A stretch of DNA of 64,000 nucleotides, taken from NCBI RefSeq assembly GCF_003860465.1, contig NZ_CP034184.1, forward strand, positions 186,001 to 250,000. Direction: 5' to 3'. This document shows positions 1 through 10,223 of the stretch, piece by piece. The stretch is from Deinococcus psychrotolerans. GTDB taxonomy: Bacteria; Deinococcota; Deinococci; Deinococcales; Deinococcaceae. Both the position numbers and the translations under genes were made by a program. Under the pieces are notes generated by a model that was not told where the DNA came from, made no database searches, and saw only the letters and a list, made by a program, of their open reading frames with translations. Each line of letters opens with the position of its first letter. Position 1 is the first letter of the stretch.

Positions 1-2301
1 TGTGCAACGACGCTGATCCGAGACGTCACCGAGGAAAAGCGGGTCAGGGATCAGCTCCAAGCCAGCGAGGAGCGCTTCGCCAAGGTCTTTGACGCTTCTC
101 CAGTCGCCATTGTCGTCTTCCAGGTCAGTACTGGCCAATGCATCGACGCCAACGCCGAGTTTTTGCGTCGGAGCGGCTTTAGCCGCGAGGAGATGATCGG
201 GCGCACGCCGTCTCATCTTGACGTCTGGGTCAACCCGCTGGAACGCGACGATGTCGGGCGAACGCTTCAGGCAGAGGGGAAGGTCGTCAACCGTGAAGTG
301 CAGTTCCGCGGGAAGTCCGGCGCGGTGTCCGATACGCTCGTGTCCATCGTGCCGGTGATGATCGGTGGGGAAGCCTGCACGGTGATGCTGATGCGCGACA
401 TCACCCTGGAAAAGCAATCGAAGCAGGTTCTGGCAGACAGCGAGGAGCGCCACCGCCAGATCGCGACCCAGCTGCAACGGACGCTCGACCTGTCCCTCGA
501 CCTGATCAACTCGATTGACGCCGAGGGTCGCTTTGTCACCATGAGCGCGGCCTGCCAGCAGATCCTCGGCTACACACCTGAGGAGTTGATCGGACGCAGT
601 TACCTCGACTTCGTCCATCCAGATGACCGGGCCATCACGGTGCAGGAGGACGACCAGATCACCGCAGGGCAGCCGACGACCAGCTTTCAGAACCGCTACC
701 TCCACAAGGATGGACGTGTGGTTTGGCTGGAATGGGCAGCTGTGAGCCTGCCCGACGAGCCGTTGACGTACTGCGTGGCGCGCGACGTCACCGAGCGCCG
801 GGCCGCTGAGGAAGATCAGGCGTTCCTGGCGGCCATCGTCAACGCCAGCCACGACGCCATCCTGGGTGTGACGCTGGACAGCACCATCCGCTCCTGGAAC
901 GCGGGGGCCGAAGAGCTCTACGGCTACACGGCGGCTGAAGCCTTCGGCCAGCCGATGACCCTGGTCGTCCCGCCGGAGCTTCACGCTGAGCAACTCGAGA
1001 TGCTGAGACGGGCCGGGCAGGGTCATCGCGTCGAACCCTTCGAGTCGGTCCGGATCGCCAAAGATGGTCACCGCATCCCGGTGTTCGTTACGGTGTCGCC
1101 GATCCTTGATGTGGCTGGCCGGGTCATCGGCATCTCCAAGGTCGCGCAGGACATCACCGCACGTCAGGCGGCGGAGCGCGAGATTCAGGCGCTCAACCAA
1201 GACCTGATGCGGCAGGTCGACTACGTCACTAGCCTGCGCACGATCGACCAGTCGATTGCGTCGAGTGCCGATCCGAGTATCACCCTGGGCTTGATTCTCG
1301 ACAACATCTGTCAGCAACTCGGTGTGGACGCGGCCACCGCGCTCCTGTTCAACTTTGAGACCTTAAATCTTGACTACGCCGCCACTCGGGGATTCAGCGC
1401 CAGCATCCTGCAGGGCACAGCCGTGAAGCTCGGTGTGGGACTGGCCGGTCAGGTGGCGCTGAGCCGACAACCGCTCAGCGTGCCGGACCTCGACAGCGTC
1501 CTGGTGTTACCCGACTGGCGCGAAGTGATTGAGCAAGAAGGCCTCACGGCATACTACGCTGCGCCGCAGATCGCCAAGAATCAGGTGTTGGGCGTCATCG
1601 AGGTACTGAACCGCCAAGCGTTGCCCATCTCTCCCCCATGGCTGGAGATGCTCGAGACCCTGGTGGGTCAGGCGGCCATCGCCGTGGACAACGCGCGGCT
1701 GTTTGAAGAGCTGGAACGCAGCAATCTGGAGTTGCGTCTGGCCTACGACGAGACCATCGAAGGCTGGGCGCGGGCGCTGGACCTGCGCGACCGAGAAACC
1801 GAGGGCCACTCCAGGCGCGTCACCGAGATGACGGTGGCGCTGTGTCAGCGTCTGGACGCTTCACCCGAGCAGTTGGTTCATGTTCGCCGGGGGGCGCTGC
1901 TGCACGACATCGGCAAGATGGGCATCCGGGACGCGGTGTTACTCAAGCCTGGCAAGCTCACCGACGAGGAGTGGGTGGAGATGAAACAGCACCCGCGTTA
2001 TGCGGTGGATCTGCTCTCGCCGATCAAGTTCCTGCGCCCGGCACTGGACATCCCGGAGTACCACCACGAGAAGTGGGACGGCAGCGGCTACCCGCTGGGC
2101 TTGAAAGGGGAGGCCATCCCCAGAGCGGCCAGGGCGTTTGCGGTGGTGGATGTCTACGACGCGCTGACCAGTGACCGACCGTACCGCCAGGCCTGGAGTA
2201 GAGCGCGGGCCATTGAACACATCCAGAGCAGTGCGGGCACTCACTTCGATCCGGCAGTGGTGCAGATCTTCGTTCAGATGCTTGAGCAGAGCGCACCGTG
2301 A
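1..2301 (+). CDS. PAS-PAS-PAS-GAF-HD-GYP c-di-GMP phosphodiesterase, 5' end outside window
   Basis: The reading frame is open from base 1, so the N-terminus lies outside the window; 766 codons are visible. Three PAS domains (about codons 16-140, 155-265, 275-390) are followed by a GAF domain (about 405-570) and an HD-GYP domain (about 590-755). The HD-GYP signature is intact: HDIGK, then YHHEKWDGSGYP, then DVYDALTSDRPYR. This family hydrolyses c-di-GMP using a metal centre held by the HD and HHExxDGxGYP residues. The C-terminal half is closely similar to the LOV-HD-GYP protein encoded at 56344-59349 on the other strand, so the two are paralogues. Whether this copy also starts with a LOV domain cannot be seen. 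The stop codon overlaps a GTG by 4 nt (GTGA), the same junction as in the second copy. Confidence 0.9.
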   Translation, partial: CATTLIRDVTEEKRVRDQLQASEERFAKVFDASPVAIVVFQVSTGQCIDANAEFLRRSGFSREEMIGRTPSHLDVWVNPLERDDVGRTLQAEGKVVNREVQFRGKSGAVSDTLVSIVPVMIGGEACTVMLMRDITLEKQSKQVLADSEERHRQIATQLQRTLDLSLDLINSIDAEGRFVTMSAACQQILGYTPEELIGRSYLDFVHPDDRAITVQEDDQITAGQPTTSFQNRYLHKDGRVVWLEWAAVSLPDEPLTYCVARDVTERRAAEEDQAFLAAIVNASHDAILGVTLDSTIRSWNAGAEELYGYTAAEAFGQPMTLVVPPELHAEQLEMLRRAGQGHRVEPFESVRIAKDGHRIPVFVTVSPILDVAGRVIGISKVAQDITARQAAEREIQALNQDLMRQVDYVTSLRTIDQSIASSADPSITLGLILDNICQQLGVDAATALLFNFETLNLDYAATRGFSASILQGTAVKLGVGLAGQVALSRQPLSVPDLDSVLVLPDWREVIEQEGLTAYYAAPQIAKNQVLGVIEVLNRQALPISPPWLEMLETLVGQAAIAVDNARLFEELERSNLELRLAYDETIEGWARALDLRDRETEGHSRRVTEMTVALCQRLDASPEQLVHVRRGALLHDIGKMGIRDAVLLKPGKLTDEEWVEMKQHPRYAVDLLSPIKFLRPALDIPEYHHEKWDGSGYPLGLKGEAIPRAARAFAVVDVYDALTSDRPYRQAWSRARAIEHIQSSAGTHFDPAVVQIFVQMLEQSAP

Positions 2302-2505
2302 AGCCCCGCCGGTTCTCGGGCAAGGTCTGCGTACTGTTGAGAGGAGGGCCCGGTTAGGGCGCAGCTCTGGGCGCAGGAGGAGTGCGCGGATGACGCGCAG
2401 TATCTGGCCAACCTCACGCGCGAACTCGGTGCCACTGGGAATTCGCGCGCCAGCAGCGAGCATGTCGCCAGATGCCTTCGGCAGCTCACCGCCATTCCGG
2501 CCTGG
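2298..2505 (+). pseudogene. 5' stub of a GAF-GAF-GGDEF diguanylate cyclase gene
   Basis: The GTG at 2298 overlaps the stop of the HD-GYP gene exactly as in the intact pair at 56344/56347. The next ~200 nt align base for base, with many substitutions, to the start of the cyclase gene at 54749-56347. Shared stretches include GCGCGGATGACGCG, CTGGCCAACCTCAC and GAACTCGGT. The frame here stops at TAG 2355-2357 and the similarity ends near 2505, so both GAF domains and the GGDEF domain are gone. It is a dead remnant of an ancestral two-gene operon. Confidence 0.7.
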
Positions 2506-2549
2506 GATACCGCCCAGCGACCCGATTCGAGGAACACCGCGCCGCACTG

Positions 2550-2573
2550 AACCGACCTTTCACAAGGTTGGTT
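2550..2573 (+). terminator. Possible hairpin terminator
   Basis: Arms AACCGACCTT and AAGGTTGGTT around a TCAC loop, one G-T pair, followed by a weakly T-rich stretch. It lies between the cyclase stub and the GGDEF-EAL gene. There is no long T run, so the call is tentative. Confidence 0.35.
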
Positions 2574-2597
2574 CTTGCAACATCGGTAATAGCAGAG

Positions 2598-2679
2598 ACT
2601 AACTGCATGCTCAAGTCGGGTCTGGATGAGTCCATTTTAATGTAAGGAAAGTATAAAGTAACATCCAATAGGGTGCCTT
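2598..2679 (+). promoter_or_regulatory. Conserved upstream region of the GGDEF-EAL gene
   Basis: This segment is retained in the second copy (complement of about 50726-50812). It includes GGATGAGTCC, AATGTAAG, a TATAAA box and the ribosome binding region CCAATAGGGTGCCTT before the ATG. Its retention in both copies supports a promoter with TATAAA as a -10-like element, but no clear -35 is visible. Confidence 0.4.
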
Positions 2680-4461
2680 ATGATTCCCACCCGTGGTACA
2701 GATCCCACCGGCTCCACGGAGGTCGCCCTTTCCACTGATGAACAGTTACGGCTGGCTGCCCTCCACCGCTTTGCCGTCCTCGACACGCCCCCGGAGCCGC
2801 AGTTCGACCATCTGGTGGAGCTGGCCGTCCGCGTCTTCGACATGCCCATGGCCCAGATTACTTTCGTTGATGAGGACCGGCAGTGGTTCAAGGCCAACCA
2901 TGGCCTTGCAATGTCAGAGGGGCCGCGTAGCGAGTCGTTCTGTTCGGTCGCCATTGCCCAGGACGGCGTGATGATCATTCCCGACGCCACCCAGCACGAG
3001 CAATTTCGCACGTATCCCAACGTGCTGGGTGAGCCACACATCCGGTCTTACGCAGGTGCGCCCCTGATTACGCTCGATGGGCACAAGCTCGGCACCTTCT
3101 GCGTCATCGGAACGGAACCTCGGGCGTTTAGCGAGAAAGAACAGGAGCTCCTCGCGTCCTTCGCGCAGATGGCGATGGCCGAGCTGAAGTTGCGCCAGGC
3201 CCTGCATGAGCTGAGCCAAATGGCGATGAATGACGCGCTCACAGGTCTCCCGAACCGGGTGCAGTTCCGCCAGCAACTCACTGAAGCTTGCAGGCGTGCC
3301 GACGTCTCCGGGGAGAAGGTGGTGGTGGGCCTCCTGGATCTCGACCGCTTCAAGCTGATCAACGATACCTTCGGGCATGCTGAGGGGGACCGTCTTCTCA
3401 AGGACATCGCGCGCCGCTTGAAAGAAGCCACGGCGACCAGCGACGTGGTGGCCCGGATGAGCGGAGACGAGTTCGTGCTGCTGCTCGCTGATGTTCGCTC
3501 GGTCGCGGACATCGCTCTGGTGACCAAGCGCTTGGAAGACAGTTTCGCGGTTCCGTTCCTGCTGGGAGGTCAGGAGGTGTTCGTCCACTGGAGTCTGGGC
3601 TTGAGCGTGTATCCGGACGACGCAAAGGAACTGGACGCCCTGCTGGGCCATGCGGACGCGGCCATGTACCGGGTCAAGCGGGCTGGGGGAGGCCACGCGG
3701 CCTTTCAGCGGCAAGAGGATCAGCGGACCACCCTTCAGGTGGAGCGCCTGACCGCGCTGCACCGGGCACTCGAACAAGATGAGTTGCGGCTGTACTTTCA
3801 GCCGATCGTGCAGGCCGGGAGTCAGGCTGTGGTGGCGCATGAGGCGCTTCTGCGCTGGATCAGGCCTTCCGGAATCGTCAGCCCGCTGGATTTCATCCCA
3901 CTGGCCGAGACCTCTGGGCTGATCGTACCGATCGGCCGCTGGGTGCTGCGGCAGGCAGTCAATGCTGTAAAAACAGGGCAGCTTCAGAAGGTCTCGGTGA
4001 ATATCAGTGCCCTGGAGATCCGGCAACTGGACTTCATGGAGCATCTGCGGTGGATTCTGATGGAGAGCAGTGTCGAGCCCCAGCGAGTCCTGCTGGAACT
4101 CACGGAGAGCAGCCTGCTGGAACCACGCTTCGCCGCCGTCTTAAAGGAGATCAACGCGCTGGGGGTGCAAACAGCCCTCGACGATTTCGGGAACGGCTAC
4201 AGCAGCTTGGCGGCGTTGACGAATCTGCCGGTGCAGGTGGTGAAGATCGACCGGAGCTTCACTGCGCCGATCGGCGAGGACACGCCTGCTGGGAAGAGAG
4301 CGCTGGAGGTGGTGCGCGGGATCGTGACGCTCGTCAACGCCCTTGGACTCCCAACGGTGGCGGAGGGCGTCGAGACACCTGAGCAGGCGGACCTCCTGCT
4401 GAAGGTGGGATGCACTTACTTCCAGGGCTACCTGTTCGGACGCCCGGAGCCACTTCCTTGA
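2680..4461 (+). CDS. GAF-GGDEF-EAL bifunctional c-di-GMP protein (copy 1)
   Basis: 593 residues: GAF sensor (about 25-165), GGDEF (about 185-340) and EAL (about 355-590). The cyclase motif is SGDEF in place of GGDEF, a substitution known in some active enzymes, and the RxxD inhibitory site is absent (ATSD at that position). The EAL domain keeps EALLRW, ELTESS, DDFGNGYSS, KIDRSF, AEGVET and QGYLFGRP, so phosphodiesterase activity is expected. No membrane segment is seen; the protein should be cytoplasmic. The ATG at 2680 is chosen because AGGG stands 7 nt upstream and the upstream region is conserved in copy 2. Copy 2 (48944-50725) is almost identical from residue ~185 on, but the GAF domains differ in clusters. 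The PAS/GAF-GGDEF gene follows after 80 nt. Confidence 0.92.
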   Translation: MIPTRGTDPTGSTEVALSTDEQLRLAALHRFAVLDTPPEPQFDHLVELAVRVFDMPMAQITFVDEDRQWFKANHGLAMSEGPRSESFCSVAIAQDGVMIIPDATQHEQFRTYPNVLGEPHIRSYAGAPLITLDGHKLGTFCVIGTEPRAFSEKEQELLASFAQMAMAELKLRQALHELSQMAMNDALTGLPNRVQFRQQLTEACRRADVSGEKVVVGLLDLDRFKLINDTFGHAEGDRLLKDIARRLKEATATSDVVARMSGDEFVLLLADVRSVADIALVTKRLEDSFAVPFLLGGQEVFVHWSLGLSVYPDDAKELDALLGHADAAMYRVKRAGGGHAAFQRQEDQRTTLQVERLTALHRALEQDELRLYFQPIVQAGSQAVVAHEALLRWIRPSGIVSPLDFIPLAETSGLIVPIGRWVLRQAVNAVKTGQLQKVSVNISALEIRQLDFMEHLRWILMESSVEPQRVLLELTESSLLEPRFAAVLKEINALGVQTALDDFGNGYSSLAALTNLPVQVVKIDRSFTAPIGEDTPAGKRALEVVRGIVTLVNALGLPTVAEGVETPEQADLLLKVGCTYFQGYLFGRPEPLP

Positions 4462-4541
4462 GATGCTGAGCTGTCCAGTCCATCGCCCACCCTCTCCACC
4501 GACGTTTGCAGCATGGTCGAGTGACGACTGAAGGAATGTCC

Positions 4542-7500
4542 ATGACTTCGTTGTCCCCTGTTTTGCCTCCCAGGACCTTGGAAACGCTGCTGGTCAGCGT
4601 GCCCTCCGCGCTTTTTGTGCTGGACGCTGATGGACGGGTGCTGTACGCGAATGCGCTGGCGGCCAATCTGGTGCGTAGAAGCCCAGAATCGGTGCTCGGC
4701 TGCGACATTGCCCAGGAGTTCGGGCAATTCCTGTCAGCGCAGTGGGATCAGGCGTGTCAGACGGCCCGCAGCGAACAGCGGACCGTGGAGTACGAACTCC
4801 ATAACGTCGCGCTGGCTGGGTGGTTCCGGCTGTTCCTCACACCAGTGGAAGACAATCTGGTGATTCACATCAAAGACACCACGGAACTCAACCGGATGAT
4901 GCAGTTGCAGCAGGTCAGTACGGCCCTGGCGAGGTGTACGACCCCGGACGAAGTCATCGAGGTCACGCTGTTGCAGGCCGTCTCGACGATGGGCGCGTAC
5001 CTGGGGGCCGTATTCGAGTTGGACCTGTCCGGGGAGAACCTGGAGCTGGTGGGCGATGTCGGGTATCCCGAGACCTTACGGGCGACCGCGAAATATGTTC
5101 CGCTGGCTGAGAATTTCCCGCCCTGCGAAGCGGTGCGGACAGGCAAACCGGTGTTCCTGCTCGGTGAAGCGCTCGATCAGCGGTATGTCGGGCGTGCGGA
5201 GATTCGTTCGGCACGGACGCAGAGTCTGGCCTCTCTACCGCTGCTGGTCGAAGAGCGGGCACTGGGCGTTCTGGTGCTGAGTTTCCAGACGGAGCAGACG
5301 TTCGGCCAGCAGGCGCAGGCGTTCATGCTGGCGTTCGCGTTGCAGTGTGCCCAGGCGCTGGAACGGGTGCGGGGCAGGGCGGTGATCGAAGAATCCCGTG
5401 AGCGTCTGGCGTTCCTGGCAGCGGCGAGCGCCCTACTGTCCTCCTCCCTCGACATTCACGGCACCCTCCAGCGCCTGGGTCAGCTGGCGGTCGAGAACGT
5501 GGCCAATTGGGTCACGATTTTCCTGGCAGACGAAACGGGTCACCTTCAGCTGACAACTGCCGTTCACCGCGACCCTGATCACCTGCCGCTGCTGAACGCC
5601 TTGATGGACAACTACCCGTTGAACATGAACGATCAGCATGGCGTGGTGCAGGTTTACCGTACCGGGCGTTCTTCGCTGGTGGGGGCCGTAGCGGTGACCG
5701 TGATCGACGCTATTCCGGACGTCGGCAAACGCGAGATTTTGCGGGCCATGAGGCTGGAGTCACTGATGACTGTTCCGCTCACGACCCGTGGCCGGGTGAT
5801 TGGCGCGATGGCCCTGGCCTCGTCGAATGCCGAGAAGGCGTACGGGCCAGAGGACTTGGAACTCGCCGCGGAACTGGCCAGGCGTGCTGCGGGCATCATC
5901 GAGAACGCTCAGCTGTTCTCGGCGGCCCAGGACGGAGAGGCGCGGCTCGCGGGCATCATCGGCACGGTGACGGACGCGGTCATCACCTCCGATGAGCAGG
6001 GCCTGATCGTGGTGTTCAACGCGGCCGCCGAGCAGATGTTCGGGCTGAGCGCTTTTGAAGCGCTCGGGCAGTCCCCGGAGCATTTCCGGCCTTCCCCGCT
6101 ACCAGACAATCAACTCGCGGCGTCCAGCATGGTCGGAACGGCGGGGCACCGGATGTTCGCTGAGCGCGCGGACGGAACGAGTTTCCCGGTCGAAGAAACC
6201 ACCTCGGAGGTGGTGGTCCGGGGGCAGCGGCTCCTCACCTCGGTGATCCGGGACGTCACCGAACGCCTCCAGACTGAACAGACACTGCTCGAGAGTGAAG
6301 CGCGCTTCAGGACCACATTCGAACAGGCGGCGGTCGGAATCGCACACGTGGGTCTCAATGGCCGCTGGCAGAGTGTCAATGATCGGCTGTGTGACATTGT
6401 CGGGTACTCGCGCGAAGAACTGCTGACCCTGTCCTTCCCGGAGATGACCCACAAAGACGACCTGGAAGAGGATCTGGAGTACGTTGATCAGCTCCGGTCG
6501 GGGAACATCCGCACCTATTCGATGCGCAAACGCTTTTACCGCAAGGGTGGCGGTCTGGTGTGGGTGAACATCACTGGCTCGCTGATGCGCGACAGCAACG
6601 GTGAAGCGCAGTACTTCATCAAGGTGGTCGAGGACATCACGGATATCAAGCAGGCAGAAGTTGCCCTGCGGGCGGCACGTGACGATCTGGAGCGCCGTGT
6701 CGAAGAGCGGACAGGCGACCTTCAGCGGCTCAGCCAGGAACTTCAGGTGCAGGTACAGGAACTCGAACTGCGCAACGGTGAAGCTAAGGTCCTGAGCGAG
6801 ATGAGTGAGATGCTGCAGGCGTGTTTCACCTTCCACGAAGTCGAGCAGGTGGTCGCCCAGCATGCTGCTCAGCTGTTCCCCGGCATACCGGGGAAACTCT
6901 ACGCATATGGCGCTTCAAAGAACGGTCTGGAGGAACTGGTGGCCTGGAATGGTCAGTCCACGAGCGCCTTCCTGTTCGGACCCGAAGAATGCTGGGGATT
7001 GAGACGCGGCCGACTGTTCGCTTCAGCGGGCGGTGGACTGACCTGTCAGCATCACCGGGCCACCGGAGCGACGCTGTGTGTGCCGATGTTGGCTCAAGGT
7101 GAAACGGTCGGCCTGCTGTACCTCGAAGGGAATGAAGCGGGCTTCTCGAAACGGCAGGAACGCCTGGCTCAGACGGTGGCGGAGACGGTTGCACTCGCGA
7201 TGGTGAACCTGCGTCTGCGCGAGACGCTGCGGCAGCAGTCGATTCGCGATCCGCTGACGGGGCTGTTCAACCGACGCTACCTGGAAGAGACGTTCGAGCG
7301 TGAGTTACGGCGGGCGGAGCGCAAAAGCGAGTGTATCGGCATCATCATGCTTGACGTCGACCGCTTCAAGACATTCAACGACACCCATGGGCACGAGGCT
7401 GGGGACGCACTGCTCAAGGCGTTGGGTGGCCTGCTCAAAGAGAGCATCCGGGCGGAGGATGTGGCGTGCCGGTACGGCGGGGAGGAGTTCACGCTGCTGC

Positions 7501-7733
7501 TGACCGGAGCCACCCAGCAGCAGACGTTCGACCGGGCCGAGCAGATACGGGAAGCGATCACCAGGTTGAAGATCATGAATCAGGGCAAAATTCTGGAGGG
7601 TGTGAGTGCTTCGATGGGAGTGGCGACGTTTCCGCAGCACGGCCGGGAGCTTGCGGGACTGGTTCGGGCCGCAGACTTGGCGCTGTACCGGGCCAAACGC
7701 GAGGGCCGCAACCGCGTCATCAACGCAGACTAA
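4542..7733 (+). CDS. PAS-GAF-GAF-PAS-PAS-GAF-GGDEF diguanylate cyclase
   Basis: 1063-residue cytoplasmic sensor cyclase, no transmembrane segment seen. Order: PAS (about 10-115), GAF (120-265), GAF (290-455), PAS (460-575), PAS (580-705), coiled coil (705-755), GAF (755-895), GGDEF (900-1055). The output domain has GGEEF preceded by RAED five residues upstream, an intact allosteric I-site, so an active and product-inhibited cyclase is expected. The start at 4542 has AAGGA 6 nt upstream; ATG 4536 and TTG 4506 are in frame but worse placed. Copy 2 of the array retains only the first ~19 codons of this gene (48768-48863), the rest having been deleted. The ligands of the sensor domains cannot be told from sequence. 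Confidence 0.9.
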   Translation: MTSLSPVLPPRTLETLLVSVPSALFVLDADGRVLYANALAANLVRRSPESVLGCDIAQEFGQFLSAQWDQACQTARSEQRTVEYELHNVALAGWFRLFLTPVEDNLVIHIKDTTELNRMMQLQQVSTALARCTTPDEVIEVTLLQAVSTMGAYLGAVFELDLSGENLELVGDVGYPETLRATAKYVPLAENFPPCEAVRTGKPVFLLGEALDQRYVGRAEIRSARTQSLASLPLLVEERALGVLVLSFQTEQTFGQQAQAFMLAFALQCAQALERVRGRAVIEESRERLAFLAAASALLSSSLDIHGTLQRLGQLAVENVANWVTIFLADETGHLQLTTAVHRDPDHLPLLNALMDNYPLNMNDQHGVVQVYRTGRSSLVGAVAVTVIDAIPDVGKREILRAMRLESLMTVPLTTRGRVIGAMALASSNAEKAYGPEDLELAAELARRAAGIIENAQLFSAAQDGEARLAGIIGTVTDAVITSDEQGLIVVFNAAAEQMFGLSAFEALGQSPEHFRPSPLPDNQLAASSMVGTAGHRMFAERADGTSFPVEETTSEVVVRGQRLLTSVIRDVTERLQTEQTLLESEARFRTTFEQAAVGIAHVGLNGRWQSVNDRLCDIVGYSREELLTLSFPEMTHKDDLEEDLEYVDQLRSGNIRTYSMRKRFYRKGGGLVWVNITGSLMRDSNGEAQYFIKVVEDITDIKQAEVALRAARDDLERRVEERTGDLQRLSQELQVQVQELELRNGEAKVLSEMSEMLQACFTFHEVEQVVAQHAAQLFPGIPGKLYAYGASKNGLEELVAWNGQSTSAFLFGPEECWGLRRGRLFASAGGGLTCQHHRATGATLCVPMLAQGETVGLLYLEGNEAGFSKRQERLAQTVAETVALAMVNLRLRETLRQQSIRDPLTGLFNRRYLEETFERELRRAERKSECIGIIMLDVDRFKTFNDTHGHEAGDALLKALGGLLKESIRAEDVACRYGGEEFTLLLTGATQQQTFDRAEQIREAITRLKIMNQGKILEGVSASMGVATFPQHGRELAGLVRAADLALYRAKREGRNRVINAD

Positions 7734-7755
7734 CTGATGATTCGAAGGAAAGGGG

Positions 7756-7833
7756 TGAAATCGCAAGAGTTTCGTGGAGGATGAGTTTAACCTGATCCAG
7801 TAAAATGTAAGTCTGGGGTACACCTTATATTGA
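7756..7833. repeat. 3' end of the duplicated c-di-GMP block
   Basis: GTGAAATCGCAAGAGTTTCG, GAGTTTAACCTGATCCAG and the following TAAAATGT are repeated, reverse-complemented, at about 48750-48815. The last 26 nt align with the 48730-48755 palindrome in a degenerate form (CTGGGGTACACC in the centre). Similarity between the two arrays stops at this point. Nothing recognisable lies between here and 8057. Confidence 0.65.
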
Positions 7834-8056
7834 CAAATGCATCCAATCGCCAGGCCTGGAAACTCGTCCACCATCACCTTCGAATCCTCTACAGGCTCCA
7901 TGGTTTCTAAGAAGTGAGGGCATACTCAGCGGCAGAGATGTGCAGCCGTTCGCAGTTCACCGTGTCGGTGTTCTCCAGGCCAGTCCGTGGATTACGGTGC
8001 AACCTGAAGAACGTCAGGGCTTCGCGTCTTGTAGACCTTTGTGGAAGACTGACCCT

Positions 8057-9887
8057 ATGCAAGAACGCCTCTCCCTGGAAGCCCTGGCGGCCCTGCCTAC
8101 AGTCGCGGCGCTCAACATCTCTCACAGCGGCGATCAGGTGGCCTTCTACGCCGACTGGACAGGTCATTTCGAGCTGTATACGCTCGATCTCGCCACCCGT
8201 GAGCGCCGTCAGGTCACAGACGGTCAGGCTCCCAAGGCAGTTCGGGCGGGCTTTGTGTGGTCGGCAGACGACTCGCGCCTGCTATTTAGTCGGGATCACA
8301 ACGGTGACGAGCGGCAGGCGCTGTTTGACTTGAATCTGGCTTCTGGCGACGTAAGCGTCCTTCAGCACGCGCCACAGAGTATGGATTACGCCGTGGACGC
8401 CCACCCGGACGGCCAGAGGTTGCTGGTCAACAGCACGCGCGGTGGGCAGATGAACGTGCATGTTTACAACCTGTCGAAGGAAGGGGAGGCGTCCTGGACA
8501 GCATTAACCACGCTTCCCAACGCCACTCAAGCCGCCGCCTGGAGTCCGGACGGTGCGTGGCTAACCCTGACCACCAACAAGAGCACAGACCTCCGCAACA
8601 CCGACGGTTACGTCATGAATGCCGACGGCTCTGGTTTGCGCCGCATTCTGCGTGTGCGTGAAGGCAGTCAGGACAGCGTGGGCGAGTGGCATCCAGACGG
8701 AAAACGCGTGGCCGCCAGCAGCGACGCGGACGGAACCCACCGGGTGGGGCTGCTGACTGTAGAAACGGGCGAGGTGCAGTGGCTGACTCCCCAGCAGGAG
8801 GGCATCGAGGAAGACATGGGGCGTTTTTCGCCGGATGGCCGCTGGCTCAGCGCCATTCGCAATATGGACAGTACCACTGACGCCCGTGCTCTACGACACG
8901 GCGACAGGAAGGGCGCGTACGCTGAAATTGCCGCCCGGCCTGGCACTGGGAACGCAATTCACCCGAGACGGCAGGATGCTGTTTCAGTTCATCACGTCCA
9001 CGACCCGGCTGGAAGTGCTGCTGTACAATCTCGCCGACGACACCTTCGAGGTGCTCTTGCCCGCCGAGTACGGTGATGTGAATCCCACCGACTTCGTGCC
9101 GGGCGAGTACCTCCGGTATCCGGCGGCGGACGGACTCGAAGTGCCCGCCATCCTCTACCGCCCGCGTGAGCTTGAGAAGGGCAAGCAGTACCCAGCCCTG
9201 ATCCACGCCCACGGCGGTCCCACCGCGCAGTTCTTCCGGGGCTTCGATGCACAGGCGCAGTTTCTGGCGGACCGGGGCTACCTGGTGTTGTGTCCCAATG
9301 TTCGCGGTAGCAGCGGGTACGGCGTAACTTGGCGCGACGCCAACTTGATGGACTGGGGTGGGCGCGATCTGGCCGATATCGCCGCCGGGGCCGAGTACCT
9401 GAAGTCTTTGCCGGAAGTGGACGGGAAGCGCCTGGGTATCTTCGGCGGCAGTTACGGCGGCTACCTCAGCTACATGGCCGTGGTAAAGCAGCCGGAGCTG
9501 TTCAAGGTGGGCGTGCCTATTGTGGGCATCACCAACTTGCCTCAACTGTACGAGGACAACTCCCGCGTGATGCCGCAACTGGGGTACTACTTCCGGACTA
9601 TGATGGGTGACCCAGTGGAGAACGCCGAACTGTGGCGTGACCGCAGCGCCATCACCCACGCCGCCGATTTGAAGGCGCACCTGCTGATGATGCACGGCAC
9701 CAACGATCCGCGCTGCCCGGTCAATCAGGCACGCGGTTTCCGCGATGCACTGACGGCGAACGGACGCAAGGAAGGACGCGATTTCGAGTATGTCGAGTTT
9801 GCTGACGAGGGGCACGGCGCGGGCGACATTGCTGGAAAGACCCGCAGTTACCGTCTGATGGCCGATTATCTCGCGCGCCGGTTGTGA
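8057..9887 (+). pseudogene. S9-family prolyl oligopeptidase-like peptidase, frameshifted
   Basis: The first part (frame of 8057) is a WD40/TolB-like beta-propeller with repeated SPDG and HPDG motifs. The second part (a frame open from 8835) completes the propeller and carries the alpha/beta-hydrolase domain: nucleophile in GGSYGG, Asp in GTNDPRCP and His in DEGHGAG. The frames must join near 8870-8880, where NMDST of frame one meets TPVLYDT of frame two, so a single-base indel splits an otherwise complete ~610-residue enzyme. It could be a real mutation or a sequencing error. ATG 8057 has GGAAG about 10 nt upstream. Family role: cytoplasmic cleavage of short peptides, sometimes acylaminoacyl peptidase activity. 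Confidence 0.8.
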
Positions 9888-10037
9888 GGGACGGCGAGAA
9901 TGGCCTCCGGTGCGGACGCCCTCATCAGCAAAGACGAACACCTGCCTCGTCTGCATGACGGCTTGGGTTTACCTGTGTTCGAGCCCAAGCAGCTAACCAA
10001 CCTTGGCCTCATGGTCACTCATTCTTGAGAAACGCTG

Positions 10038-10087
10038 TTGACAGTTGTCCCAAACCCGCTGGTAAGTCCACTTACCGAAAGGTAAGG
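10038..10087 (+). promoter_or_regulatory. TTGACA box and GGTAAG dyad upstream of META gene
   Basis: The 9888-10223 gap holds a TTGACA at 10038-10043, a perfect dyad GGTAAG-TCCA-CTTACC at 10061-10076 and a third GGTAAGG at 10081. This looks like a repressor-type operator over a promoter, but no good -10 is placed at 17 nt. Nothing else is seen in the gap. Confidence 0.3.
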
Positions 10088-10223
10088 TGCGGCTGACGCC
10101 TATTCTCTTTAGAGCCTCGCGGGGTCAAAACAAATTTACCCACCCCGTTGCGCACAGTCACGCCCCCATCAGTTCAGTGGGACAGAATATCGCCGACATG
10201 TTTTGCATGAAGCTGGAGACCCT

